This document shows, piece by piece, positions 34,149 to 43,038 of a stretch of 64,000 nucleotides of DNA (positions are counted from its first letter, which is position 1; every line of letters starts with the position of its first letter). The translations under genes and the position numbers were made by a program. A model generated the notes under the pieces. The model worked only from the letters and a program-made list of their open reading frames with translations, made no database searches and had not been told where the DNA came from. Source of the stretch: Gemmatimonadaceae bacterium (GTDB lineage: Bacteria; Gemmatimonadota; Gemmatimonadetes; Gemmatimonadales; Gemmatimonadaceae); contig JADKJT010000001.1 in NCBI GenBank assembly GCA_016720905.1, positions 434,001 through 498,000 of the forward strand. The letters run 5' to 3'.

Positions 34149-35186
34149 ATGCGTCGGACTCTTTTTCTGATCGGGGCGCTCCTCGTCGCCCATGTCGCCT
34201 TGCTGGCGGTTACGCCCTCTGGCGCGACCAAGGCGGACAACACCGTGGGACTCGACGTCGGCATCGTGTTCGATGTCGGTGGTCGCGGTGACAAGTCGTT
34301 CAACGACGGCGCGTACCTGGGTGGCGTGCGGGCGGCCCGGGATCTTGGCGCCCGCGTGCGGTACATCGAACCCGGTGAGGGCTCCGACCGCGAAGCGGGG
34401 CTGCGATTACTCGCGGCCGAAGGACTCGATCTGGTCATTGGCGTCGGATTCATCTTCAGCGATGATGTCAACACGCTGGCCCGGGAGTATCCCAACGTCC
34501 GCTTCGCCGACGTGGACTACGCGGTTTCCACCGACAGCGCGGGCAATCCGCTGCCGATGCCCGACAACCTGGTGGCGCTCAAGTTTCGCGAGGAAGAAGG
34601 GTCGTTTTTGGTGGGCGCATTGGCCGCGCTGGTGGGCAAGAGCAAGAAGGTGGGGTTCATTGGCGGCATGGACATCGCGCTCATTCACAAGTTCGAGGCG
34701 GGCTATCGCGCCGGCGTGAAGCACGTGTGTCCCGACTGCGAGGTGCTGGTGGCCTACGCTGGCGTGACGCCGGAAGCATTTCGCAATCCTGGCAAGGGCA
34801 AGGAGATGGCGCTCAGCCAGTACAGCCAAGGCGTGAACGTGATCTTCCACGCCTCGGGATCCACGGGCCTTGGGGTGTTCGAAGCCGCGCGTTCTGCGGG
34901 TAAGCTGGCCATCGGTGTCGACGCCGATCAGTACAGCGAAGCGCCGGGCGTCGTGCTCACGAGCATGGTGAAAGGCATCGATGAGTCGGTGTTCCAGGCC
35001 GTGAAAGCGGTGAAGGAAGGGCGCTTCAAGGGCGGCATCCAGCAGTTCGGGCTCGCCGAAAAGGGTGTTGGCTACGTCTACGATGCCAACAACAAAGCGC
35101 TCATTCCCGCTGCGGTGCGCGGGCGACTCGATCAGCTGACGGCGGAGATCATCGCCGGCCGCATCAAGGTGCCGAGTACACGATGA
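34149..35186 (+). CDS. BMP-family ABC transporter substrate-binding protein (nucleoside type)
   Basis: About 345 residues. N-terminal hydrophobic signal TLFLIGALLVAHVALLAVTPSGA without a lipobox Cys. BMP/PnrA fold motifs: VGIVFDVGGRGDKSFNDGAYLGG, DLVIGVGFIFSDDV, NVRFADVDYAV, GSFLVGALAALVGKSKKVGFIGGMDIALIHKFEAGYRAGV, VNVIFHASGSTGLGVFEAA and AIGVDADQYSEAPGVVLTSMVKGID. These capture purine nucleosides or similar. First gene of a tightly coupled operon; its stop overlaps the ATPase start by 4 bp. Confidence 0.9.
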   Translation: MRRTLFLIGALLVAHVALLAVTPSGATKADNTVGLDVGIVFDVGGRGDKSFNDGAYLGGVRAARDLGARVRYIEPGEGSDREAGLRLLAAEGLDLVIGVGFIFSDDVNTLAREYPNVRFADVDYAVSTDSAGNPLPMPDNLVALKFREEEGSFLVGALAALVGKSKKVGFIGGMDIALIHKFEAGYRAGVKHVCPDCEVLVAYAGVTPEAFRNPGKGKEMALSQYSQGVNVIFHASGSTGLGVFEAARSAGKLAIGVDADQYSEAPGVVLTSMVKGIDESVFQAVKAVKEGRFKGGIQQFGLAEKGVGYVYDANNKALIPAAVRGRLDQLTAEIIAGRIKVPSTR

Positions 35187-36706
35187 GCACCCGGGACTCG
35201 GCTGTGCACATGGACGGTGTGGCCAAACTGTTCGGGCCGGTGGTGGCCAATCGGCAGGCGTCACTTGATGTCGCCACGGGAGAGATTCACGCGCTGGTGG
35301 GCGAGAACGGCGCCGGCAAGAGCACGCTGATGCGCGTGCTGGCCGGCATGTTTGCGCCTGATGCCGGCGTGGTGCGGGTGAATGGTCGCGATGTGACCGG
35401 ATGGTCAACGCACGAAGCGATTGCCGCCGGCGTGGGCATGGTGCATCAGCACTTCATGCTCGTCCCCACGCTGACGGTGGCGGAGAATGTGGTGCTGGGG
35501 ATGGAGCCGACGCACGGCGTGCGCGTGGACATGACCCGGGCCATCGCCGATGTGAAGGCGTTGTGCGTCAAGTGCGGCCTGCATGTTGATCCGTTGGCGA
35601 AGGTGGCCGACCTGAGTGTCGGCGAGGCACAGCGGGTGGAGATCCTCAAGGCGCTGTATCGTGGCGCCCGCATCCTCATTCTTGATGAGCCGACGGCCGT
35701 GTTGTCGCCGCCAGAAATTCGTGACTTGTGGGACGTGCTTCGCACGCTCAAGGCGGACGGCGGGACGGTGGTGCTCATCACGCACAAACTGGATGAGGTG
35801 ATTGCCGTGTCCGACACCATCACCGTGATGCGCGCCGGGATGACCGTATCGCGTTTTGCCACCCAGGGCACGACGCCGCGTGACATTGCGCGAGCGATGG
35901 TGGGTCGTGACGTGGCACTGGCGCTCGACACGGTGACGGCACCACGCGCGGCGTCGACGGCAGCCGCGGTGCTCCGCGTATCGGGCCTCACGGTGAAGTC
36001 CGACCGCGGCATGACGGCAGTGAACAACCTGTCGTTTGACATAGCGCCCGGAGAGATTTTCGGCATCGCCGGTGTGGAAGGCAACGGGCAAACCGAATTG
36101 CTGGAAGCGATTGCCGGGCTGCGCGCTCCGATGTCCGGATCGATTCTGCTGGGCAGCCAGGATATCACGGCGCTGACGGTGCGCGATCGCGCGGATGCCG
36201 GGCTGTCGCACATTCCGGAAGACCGTCATCGTCGCGGACTCATTCTCGAGTATTCCATCGCCGACAACCTGATCCTTGGCCGTCAGCACCACTTCGCGTC
36301 GGCGCGCGGTCTCGATGCGGCCCGCATTGCCTCGCATGCGGCGCAGCAGGTGCAGGCGTTCGATATTCGTCCGGCGGTAACCACGCTGCCGGCGCGCGCG
36401 CTGTCGGGTGGCAACCAGCAGAAGGTGGTGATTGCCCGCGAGATGGGGCGCGCGTTTACCGTGTTGTTGGCGGCACAGCCCACGCGCGGTGTGGACGTGG
36501 GGGCTATCGAGTTCATTCATGACCAGCTGCGAAAGGCGCGGGCGGAAGGCAAGGCGATTTTGCTGGTGAGCGCCGACTTGCCCGAGGTGATGGCGCTATC
36601 CGATCGCATCGCCGTGATGTACGGTGGTCGGTTTGTAACCGTGATGGCGGGCAGTGATGCCACGACCGAGAAGCTCGGGCCATTCATGACGGGAGCGGCG
36701 GCATGA
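35183..36706 (+). CDS. ABC transporter ATP-binding protein, double cassette (nucleoside/sugar type)
   Basis: 507 residues with two ABC cassettes. The first has Walker A GENGAGKSTL, signature LSVGEAQRVEI and Walker B ILILDEPTAVLSPPE. The second has the degenerate Walker A GVEGNGQTEL, typical of this group, signature ALSGGNQQKVVIARE and the switch region PTRGVDVGAIE. This layout belongs to CUT2/BMP-type importers. It powers the two permeases encoded next, with 4-bp overlaps on both sides. Confidence 0.95.
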   Translation: MSTRDSAVHMDGVAKLFGPVVANRQASLDVATGEIHALVGENGAGKSTLMRVLAGMFAPDAGVVRVNGRDVTGWSTHEAIAAGVGMVHQHFMLVPTLTVAENVVLGMEPTHGVRVDMTRAIADVKALCVKCGLHVDPLAKVADLSVGEAQRVEILKALYRGARILILDEPTAVLSPPEIRDLWDVLRTLKADGGTVVLITHKLDEVIAVSDTITVMRAGMTVSRFATQGTTPRDIARAMVGRDVALALDTVTAPRAASTAAAVLRVSGLTVKSDRGMTAVNNLSFDIAPGEIFGIAGVEGNGQTELLEAIAGLRAPMSGSILLGSQDITALTVRDRADAGLSHIPEDRHRRGLILEYSIADNLILGRQHHFASARGLDAARIASHAAQQVQAFDIRPAVTTLPARALSGGNQQKVVIAREMGRAFTVLLAAQPTRGVDVGAIEFIHDQLRKARAEGKAILLVSADLPEVMALSDRIAVMYGGRFVTVMAGSDATTEKLGPFMTGAAA

Positions 36707-37809
36707 AGATGGACCGCGCCGCGCTCCTTGAGAACGTGCTGCCGATAGTCGTGGCACTGGGCATCGCCGCTGTTGTTGGCGATCTGCTCATATTGTCGTT
36801 TGGCGAAGCACCGGCCACCGAGTATCGCCTGCTGGTGGAAGGCACGTGGGGCAACGCGTACGGCATTGGACAGGTGTTGTACAAGGCCACGACGCTGACC
36901 TTTGCCGGTCTGGCGTTCGCCATGGCGGGGCGCGCGGGACTGTTCAACGTCGGTGCCGAATCCCAGTTGGCGATGGGCGGTTTCGCCGCGGGCATCATGG
37001 GGTTGCTGCTGCCAGCGGGCGTACCGGCCGTGATCGGTATGCTGTTGTGCCTGATCGCGGCGGCGTTCGGTGGCGCCGCTGTGGCCGCCGTACCTGGTGT
37101 ACTGCGTGCGCGTTTTGGCGCCAGCGAAGTGATTGTCACCATCATGCTCAACTTCGTGGTGCTTGCCCTGCTCAACTGGCTGGTGTCCGCAAAGATTCAT
37201 GTCACCGAAACGCTGCATACGCCGCCCATCAATACCGGCAGGGTGCCGCGACTGGCCGACATGTTCGACGCCTTCCACGGCAGTGCGGCCAACTGGACGC
37301 TGCTGATCGCCATCGCCGTGGCGCTGTCGAGTTGGTGGTGGTTGTTCCGCACGCGCGGGGGGTACGAACTGCGCGCCGTGGGCCTGCAGCCCGATGCCGC
37401 CGAATACGGCGGCGTGAATGTGAAACGGGTGCTGTGGACGTCGATGTGTTTGTCGGGCGCACTCGCGGGCATGGGTGGCGTGAACTTCGTGCTGGGTTAC
37501 AAGGGCTACTACGAGGAAGGCTTTGCCGGCGGCGCGGGCTTCCTTGGTATCGCCGTGGCGTTGGTGGGGCGCAATCATCCGTTGGGCATTCTGCTGGCCG
37601 CCCTGCTGTTTGCCACGCTGTCGCAGGGTGGACTGGCGGTGAATGCGCTGGTGCCCAAGCAACTCACCGATATTCTCACCGCGGTCGTGATTTTGGCCGT
37701 CGCGACTGCGGTGCCGGAAGTGCAACGACAGATGCGCGCTGCGGCGGCCAGTGCGTTGGCCGCGCTCAATCGTTCGGCCGCGACGCCGAGCGCGGAGCGT
37801 GACGCATGA
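36703..37809 (+). CDS. ABC transporter permease 1 (BMP-associated, BPD_transp_2)
   Basis: 368 residues, about ten membrane helices. Family stretches: AGLAFAMAGRAGLFNVGAESQLAMGGFAAGIMGLLLPAG, FGASEVIVTIMLNFVVLALLNWLV and RTRGGYELRAVGLQPDAAEYGGVNVKRVLWTSMCLSGALAGMGGVN. It forms one half of the transmembrane channel for the nucleoside-type importer. Starts inside the ATPase stop (ATGA) and ends inside the next start (ATGA). Confidence 0.94.
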   Translation: MKMDRAALLENVLPIVVALGIAAVVGDLLILSFGEAPATEYRLLVEGTWGNAYGIGQVLYKATTLTFAGLAFAMAGRAGLFNVGAESQLAMGGFAAGIMGLLLPAGVPAVIGMLLCLIAAAFGGAAVAAVPGVLRARFGASEVIVTIMLNFVVLALLNWLVSAKIHVTETLHTPPINTGRVPRLADMFDAFHGSAANWTLLIAIAVALSSWWWLFRTRGGYELRAVGLQPDAAEYGGVNVKRVLWTSMCLSGALAGMGGVNFVLGYKGYYEEGFAGGAGFLGIAVALVGRNHPLGILLAALLFATLSQGGLAVNALVPKQLTDILTAVVILAVATAVPEVQRQMRAAAASALAALNRSAATPSAERDA

Positions 37810-38684
37810 ACGCCATCGCGTTTCTGCTGCAGACCATCCGCATTTCCATTCCGTACCTGCTGGCAGCGGCCGGCGGCGTGATGTCCGAGCGCGTGGGTGT
37901 CATTGCCTTGGGTCTTGAAGGACTGATGCTGTCGGGTGCCTTCGGTGCCGCCATGGGCAGCTACTACGGCGGCAGTGCATGGATGGGGTTGTTGGGTGCG
38001 CTGGTGGCCGGACTCGTGATGACCAGCGTGTTGGCCGTGGCCACCCTGCGCTTCAAGGCCAATCAGGTGGTTGTGGGTGTGGCGATCAACCTGCTGGTGG
38101 TGGCGGTCACGCGATTCTTTTTGCGACTGGTGTTCGATAGCGCCAGCAACTCGCCGCGCGTGCCTGGATTCGGTGGTGAAGGCGCGGCCAACGCCATGCT
38201 GGCCAGCTTCGCCAACCCGGTGGTGTGGATTGGGCTGTTTGCGCTGCCCGGGCTTGGTTGGCTGTTGTACCAGACGCCGTTCGGTTTGCGCGCGCGCGCC
38301 GTGGGAGAGAAACCCGAGGCGGCCACCACGTTGGGCATCGCGGTCGGCCCGCTACGCCTCAAGGGATTGCTGCTGTCGGGCGCGCTCGCCTCGCTGGGCG
38401 GTGCGTATCTCGCACTCGATCAACATCAGTTCACCGATGGCATGACCGCCGGCCGTGGCTTCATTGCGCTTGCCGCCGTGATTTTTGGACGGTGGGAACC
38501 CATGCGCGTCGCGGTGGCGTGCCTTCTCTTTGCCGGTGCAGAAACCTTGCAGATCCAGTTGCAGGGCGCGCAACTCGTGCCCAGTCAGTTCGTCGAGATG
38601 ATTCCCTATGTGCTGACCATCATCGCACTGGCCGGTGTGGTGGGGCGCAGTGTTGCGCCAGCGGCGCTGGGAAAGACCGAGTGA
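37806..38684 (+). CDS. ABC transporter permease 2 (BMP-associated)
   Basis: 292 residues, about eight helices, a shorter paralogue of the upstream permease. Motifs: GGVMSERVGVIALGLEGLMLSGAFGAAMGSYYGGS, FKANQVVVGVAINLLVVAVTRF, YQTPFGLRARAVGEKPEAATTLGI and LGGAYLALDQHQFTDGMTAGRGFIALAAVIFGRW. It is the partner channel subunit. Its stop overlaps a GTG start of an MFS gene. Confidence 0.94.
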   Translation: MNAIAFLLQTIRISIPYLLAAAGGVMSERVGVIALGLEGLMLSGAFGAAMGSYYGGSAWMGLLGALVAGLVMTSVLAVATLRFKANQVVVGVAINLLVVAVTRFFLRLVFDSASNSPRVPGFGGEGAANAMLASFANPVVWIGLFALPGLGWLLYQTPFGLRARAVGEKPEAATTLGIAVGPLRLKGLLLSGALASLGGAYLALDQHQFTDGMTAGRGFIALAAVIFGRWEPMRVAVACLLFAGAETLQIQLQGAQLVPSQFVEMIPYVLTIIALAGVVGRSVAPAALGKTE

Positions 38685-39940
38685 GCGAATCCCTGGTGAC
38701 ACGAACCGGCGAACACCCGACGCAGGAGCCGGAGAAGAGCGCGTTCGGCAAGCTGGTCGTGCTGATGGTGACGGCGTTCATCGACATGCTCGGCCTGTTG
38801 ATGATTTTGCCGCTGCTGCCGTTTTACGCCAAGAGTCTTGGCGCGGGCGGCCTGATTGTGGGACTGTTGGTCAGCGCGTTCAGTGTTGCGCAGCTCATCA
38901 GCGCACCCATTTGGGGTCGGTTCTCCGATCGCTATGGACGGCGTCCGGCCCTGATGGTGGGACTCGGCGCCAGCGCCATTGCCTATGTGGTGTTCGCCTA
39001 CGCCGACAGTTTGTGGTTGTTGTTCCTGTCACGCATTGTGCAGGGTGCCGGTGGCGGTACGGTGAGTGTGATTCAGGCCTATGTCGCCGACGCCACCAAG
39101 CCGGAAGATCGCGCCAAGTCGCTGGGCTGGTTGAGCGCGGCCACCAACGCCGGCGTGGCGATTGGGCCGGTCATTGGCAGCTGGGTGCAGCACTGGAGCA
39201 CGCATACGCCGGGTCTCGTGGCGGCGGGATTGTGTGTGATCAACATGGTCTTTGCCTCGCGCTATCTCACCGAGGCGCGAAAGCCGTCAGGGGCGCCTGG
39301 CCTCAATGCCGACGGCACGAAGACGGTGCGCAAAGGCAGTCGGGAGGCCGTGATGCGCGTGATCAGCCATCCGGACGAACCGGCATCACGGCTGATTCTC
39401 ATTTACGCGATCGCCATTGGCGCGTTCCAAGGCACGACGTCCATCCTGGCGCTGTTCCTTTCGTTCCAGTTCGGCGTCACCGCGGACACCATCGGCTACT
39501 TCTTCTTCTACATCGGCGTGTTGAGCGTCTTCGTGCGCGCGGTCATGCTGGGACGTTTCGTGAACTGGGCGGGGGAGCCCAAGCTCAGTCGATGGGGCAT
39601 CATGTTTCTCGGCGCCGGGCTGGTGGGCATCGCGTTCTCCACGAATTACGTGACGCTGGCGCTGGCCGTCGGCCTGTTGCCACTGGGCACGGCCTTCACC
39701 TTCCCGTGCGTCACCGCGATGCTGTCACGCGTGGTGAGCAGCGCCGAGCGCGGGTTGTACATGGGCGTGCAGCAGACGTTTGGCGGCATCACGCGCGTGG
39801 CGTTTCCGGTGCTGTTCGGATTGGCCTTTGACAACATCGGCAAGGCCAGTCCGTTTCTGATCAGCGCGACGATGGTGTTGGCGACGTTGTTGCTGGGTCG
39901 GGATCTGGAGAAGTACTCGCCGCGGGCTGCCAAAGCGTAG
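38681..39940 (+). CDS. MFS transporter
   Basis: 419 residues from a GTG at 38681 within the GTGA overlap with the permease stop. Twelve predicted helices in two halves, with MFS signatures GRFSDRYGRRPALMVG between helices 2 and 3, FLSRIVQGAGGGTVSVIQAYVADATKPEDRAKSLGWLSAATNAG, and a C-half repeat GRFVNWAGEPKLSRWG. Resembles drug/metabolite H+ antiporters of the TetA-like group. Its place as fifth gene of the nucleoside importer operon is unusual and suggests it handles a related metabolite. Followed by an inverted repeat and a convergent gene. Confidence 0.9.
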   Translation: MSESLVTRTGEHPTQEPEKSAFGKLVVLMVTAFIDMLGLLMILPLLPFYAKSLGAGGLIVGLLVSAFSVAQLISAPIWGRFSDRYGRRPALMVGLGASAIAYVVFAYADSLWLLFLSRIVQGAGGGTVSVIQAYVADATKPEDRAKSLGWLSAATNAGVAIGPVIGSWVQHWSTHTPGLVAAGLCVINMVFASRYLTEARKPSGAPGLNADGTKTVRKGSREAVMRVISHPDEPASRLILIYAIAIGAFQGTTSILALFLSFQFGVTADTIGYFFFYIGVLSVFVRAVMLGRFVNWAGEPKLSRWGIMFLGAGLVGIAFSTNYVTLALAVGLLPLGTAFTFPCVTAMLSRVVSSAERGLYMGVQQTFGGITRVAFPVLFGLAFDNIGKASPFLISATMVLATLLLGRDLEKYSPRAAKA

Positions 39941-39960
39941 GATCTGCGGGTGGCCGTGTT

Positions 39961-40046
39961 TTGAACCGCGAAGTTCGCGAAGTACGCCAAGTACTGACTT
40001 TGACTCAGTTTGGTTCTTCGCGAACTTCGCGAACTTCGCGGTTCAA
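39961..40046. repeat. Inverted repeat of tandem GCGAAGTTC units between convergent genes
   Basis: The left arm TTGAACCGCGAAGTTCGCGA and onward (39961-39995) matches the reverse complement of 40012-40046 at about 31 of 35 positions. The arms consist of tandem GCGAAGTTC-type 9-mers. A small ACTGA/TCAGT hairpin lies in the loop. It sits where both converging genes need a terminator, so it could end transcription from both sides, or be a dispersed palindromic repeat. Confidence 0.8.
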
Positions 40047-40082
40047 TCTTTCGATTCATCGCGCCGCGCAGAACTCGCCGAA

Positions 40083-41672
40083 TTACCAGTCCGTCGGCCG
40101 ATAGTCCTTGAGGAACACGCCCCACTGATGCACGCCGCTGTTGATGCCTGCAATGATCGGATCGACAATGCGGGCGGCGCCGTCCACGATATCGAGCGGC
40201 GGATGGAATCGATGATCCGCAACCTTTCGCGCCGCCAGTTCCACCGTGTCCTCGTCGGTCACCCACCCCGTGTCGACGCTGTTCATGTGAATCCCGTCCT
40301 GCTGATAGTCCGTGGCGGACGTGCGGGTCATCATGTTGAGCGCCGCCTTGGCCATGTTCGTGTGCGGATGACGGGTGGTCTTGTTGTTGCGGTAGAACTG
40401 TCCTTCCACGGCCGACACGTTGACGATGTGCTTGTCGCGGTTGGCGGTGCGCATCATGAGCGGCTTGAGTCGCGCATTGATGATGAACGGCGCAATGGCA
40501 TTCACGAGTTGCACTTCCAGTAACTCCACGCTGGGCACCTCGGCCATCAGCAGTCGCCAGGAGTTGCGGTCGCGGAGATCCACCTGCTGCAAATCCTGAT
40601 CGAGTTGTCCTTGGGGAAAGAGTCCCTGCTGGGCGAGCAGTTCCTCCGGGAGCAATTTCACCTGCGACAGCGCCGCCGCCTGCGTGAGGCCAATCGCGTC
40701 GAGGGCGTGCGGCTCACGCGTGGTGGATACGCCCGCATTCGACTGGGCTTCGGGCAGCATATGATAGCCGCGGAGCCCCTCGTACGTGCCCAGGACCTTG
40801 CGTTGCTCCGCGGGCAGCGACTGCAGCGGTGCCATTTCGCCTTCCATCATGTGCGCGTAGAAATCGGGCGGGCGGCGCACCGTCTGGCAGGCATTGTTGA
40901 TGATGAAATCCAGGCGGTCATGCGTGTTGAGCAGCTCGCGACAGAACGCTTCCACGCTTGGCGTATGTCGCAGGTCCAGCCCGAACAGCTCGAGCCGATC
41001 GCTCCATTGCGCAAAATCCGGTTCCGCGGCGTAACGAGCCGCCGAATCGCGCGGGAAACGCGTGGTGACAATCAGTCGTGCGCCGCAGCGCAGCAGCTTG
41101 AGGCCCGCCTGATACCCAATCTTCACGCGGCCGCCGGTGAGCAGGGCGGTTCGACCGGTGAGGTCGGCGAGTTCTGTGCGTTTGGCGAAATTGTACTCCG
41201 CGCACGGGCCGCACATCTGGTCGTAGAAGTGGTGGATGGTGGTGAACTTCTGCTTGCAGATGTAGCAGTGCTGCGGCACGACGGCTTCGCGGACTTCCAG
41301 ATCGGTGTCGATGTCCTGCGGTGTGAAGTGGTCGGGTGGATAGACATTGGGCGTGGTGAACACCGGCTGCCGCCTGAGCGACCGGATTCCCGTTTCATGC
41401 AGCACCCCATCATCACGCGCGGCCGCCGCCGCCTTGCGCTCGCGCACGGTGGCCTTGACCATTGCGCGCCGGGCTTTGGCATCGGGATGAAAGACCAGCG
41501 CGACCGCGTCAAGGAACGCCTGGCGTTCCGTGGGCGGGAGCGGCACGAGGAGTGCGCGATCGGCACCGATGCGCTGCAGCAGCTCCGTCGCGGCGCAGAG
41601 CTGCTCGCGGAACGACGCTTCGGGTGCAGGCGGATTGGAGATCAACGCGGTATCGTCTGGGGTCACACGCAC
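40083..41672 (-). CDS. Atypical SDR-family oxidoreductase with N-terminal zinc ribbon
   Basis: 529 residues. A ~165-residue N-terminal part carries a zinc ribbon (C136, C139, C154, C157 in HCYICKQKF and MCGPCAEYN). A Rossmann fold follows: TGGRVKIG at 179-186 (TGxxxxIG), NNAC at 259-262 (NNAG variant), Ser in VNVSAVEGQ (420) and Lys in NMAKAAL (442). The usual YxxxK tyrosine is Thr at 438, so catalysis by the standard Tyr-Lys dyad seems impossible; Y427 might substitute. Related two-part proteins are known in eukaryotes, but the reaction is undetermined. Leftward, at the end of the metal cluster and not clearly part of it. Confidence 0.75.
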   Translation of the reverse strand: MRVTPDDTALISNPPAPEASFREQLCAATELLQRIGADRALLVPLPPTERQAFLDAVALVFHPDAKARRAMVKATVRERKAAAAARDDGVLHETGIRSLRRQPVFTTPNVYPPDHFTPQDIDTDLEVREAVVPQHCYICKQKFTTIHHFYDQMCGPCAEYNFAKRTELADLTGRTALLTGGRVKIGYQAGLKLLRCGARLIVTTRFPRDSAARYAAEPDFAQWSDRLELFGLDLRHTPSVEAFCRELLNTHDRLDFIINNACQTVRRPPDFYAHMMEGEMAPLQSLPAEQRKVLGTYEGLRGYHMLPEAQSNAGVSTTREPHALDAIGLTQAAALSQVKLLPEELLAQQGLFPQGQLDQDLQQVDLRDRNSWRLLMAEVPSVELLEVQLVNAIAPFIINARLKPLMMRTANRDKHIVNVSAVEGQFYRNNKTTRHPHTNMAKAALNMMTRTSATDYQQDGIHMNSVDTGWVTDEDTVELAARKVADHRFHPPLDIVDGAARIVDPIIAGINSGVHQWGVFLKDYRPTDW

Positions 41673-41744
41673 GGTCCTGACAGGTCGGAGTCAACGAGCG
41701 GACAGTCAAGATCGCGAAGTTCGCCGCGCACCGCGAGCCTTTGG

Positions 41745-42224
41745 TTACGGCGTACGCACGAACGCAGTCACGTGCAGCACGCGACCATCGGTCAATATCA
41801 ACTCCAGCAGAACTGAATCGGCGACCGCAAGCGGCCGTCTGAGTGAAGAGATCATCAGATGTTTCGCGCCAGGCTTGAGGACGAGGGAATCGCCCGGCGG
41901 AATGGCCTGCGGCGCCATCAGCGGCGACATGTGCACCATGCCGCTCATCACCATGGATTCATGCAGCGAGACCGAGGCCGACACGGGCGAGGTCACGGCG
42001 GAGAGTGCAATGGCCGCCGTGTCGCGGTTCACAATCACCAGATAGGCCGCCGTGGTCGCGGCCGAATCGGCCGGTCGCGCCCAGGCGTCGCGCACTTCAA
42101 CAATCGCGACAGGTTCGGGACCGCGGCAGGCAAGTGCGGCGGCCAAGGAAATCGCGATTCCGCTGCGTGTCAGCGTTTGTCGGCGGTTCGTCAAACAGCC
42201 GCTACGCCTTCCGGAGCGACGCAT
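41745..42224 (-). CDS. PCu(A)C periplasmic copper chaperone
   Basis: 159 residues; lipoprotein-like signal RSGIAISLAAALAC. The metal motif is complete: HESMVMSGMVHMSPL followed by PGAKHLMISS, i.e. H-M...M...H-x-M. PCu(A)C proteins deliver Cu(I) to the CuA or CuB site of cytochrome oxidase. A start at 42224 overlaps the upstream permease by 23 bp; a TTG at 42194 with GGAAGG upstream is an alternative. Its place behind a ZnuA/ZnuB-type transporter links the cluster to metal supply. Confidence 0.9.
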   Translation of the reverse strand: MRRSGRRSGCLTNRRQTLTRSGIAISLAAALACRGPEPVAIVEVRDAWARPADSAATTAAYLVIVNRDTAAIALSAVTSPVSASVSLHESMVMSGMVHMSPLMAPQAIPPGDSLVLKPGAKHLMISSLRRPLAVADSVLLELILTDGRVLHVTAFVRTP

Positions 42225-43038
42225 ACATACTCACCAGAATCAACAGCAACCCCGACGCGCACACGATGGCCGCCCCGGTTGGCAAGTCCATCTGATACGA
42301 GGCCGTGAGCCCCAGCAGACTGGCAGCGGCCGCGATGACCCAGCCCACCGTGAGGCGACTCATCCACCGCTGGGCCAGCATGACGGCACACACGGCCGGC
42401 ACGATGAGATAGGCAAACGTGAGCAACACGCCCGCCACCCGGACAAAGCTGACCACCACGATCGCAAACGCCGCATAGAACAGGAAATCCCACAGGCGCA
42501 CCCGCATGCCCCCGGCAAAGGCCTCATCCGGGTTGGACGAGATCAGGGCGAACCGTTTGTGGAACGTCGCAAAGAACAGCGCGAGCAGCACGAAGACCCC
42601 GGCGCGCTGCATCACCTCCAGTGCCGTCACGTTCAGGATATCGCCCGTCAGCAAGTGCTCGAGTTCTTCCTTGCCACCCGCCACGCGACTCAACATCAGG
42701 ATGACGCCGGCGGCGGCCACCACGAAGGTGATGCCGATGATGGCCTCCTGCGGCACGGGACGCTTCTGACTGCTGCGCGACCAGCTGAACAGCGCCGCCG
42801 CCCCGAACGTGACACCCAGGGAAATCCAGAACGAAATGCGGTCGTGGAAGTCGTAGCCCATGAGCAGCGCCACACAGGTGCCGAGGGTCGCCACCTGGGC
42901 CAGTGCCAAGTCGACAAAGATCACTTCGCGCTTCACCACATGCAGCCCCAGATAGACCAACAGTGGCGGCAACAGCAGGCACGCGGCCAAGGGCCACTTC
43001 ATCACCTGCCAGACCACCTGGAGATCGACTGGAATCAT
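42202..43038 (-). CDS. Metal ABC transporter permease (ZnuB/MntB family)
   Basis: 278 residues from the ATG at 43038, overlapping the binding-protein stop by 4 bp. About eight helices; family motifs LGLHVVKREVIFVDLALAQVATLG, GILNVT-like GDILNVTALEV, SNPDEAFAGGMRVRLWDFLFYAAFAIVVV and GVLLTFAYLIVPAVCA. It forms the channel for zinc, manganese or iron uptake. The expected ATP-binding partner (ZnuC) is missing from the cluster and from the window. A longer frame upstream is antisense-like and rejected. Confidence 0.92.
   Translation of the reverse strand: MIPVDLQVVWQVMKWPLAACLLLPPLLVYLGLHVVKREVIFVDLALAQVATLGTCVALLMGYDFHDRISFWISLGVTFGAAALFSWSRSSQKRPVPQEAIIGITFVVAAAGVILMLSRVAGGKEELEHLLTGDILNVTALEVMQRAGVFVLLALFFATFHKRFALISSNPDEAFAGGMRVRLWDFLFYAAFAIVVVSFVRVAGVLLTFAYLIVPAVCAVMLAQRWMSRLTVGWVIAAAASLLGLTASYQMDLPTGAAIVCASGLLLILVSMYASLRKA

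Noticed and set aside
40605..41816. A 403-codon plus-strand frame
   Set aside because: Opposite the SDR gene, whose zinc-ribbon and Rossmann motifs are clear.
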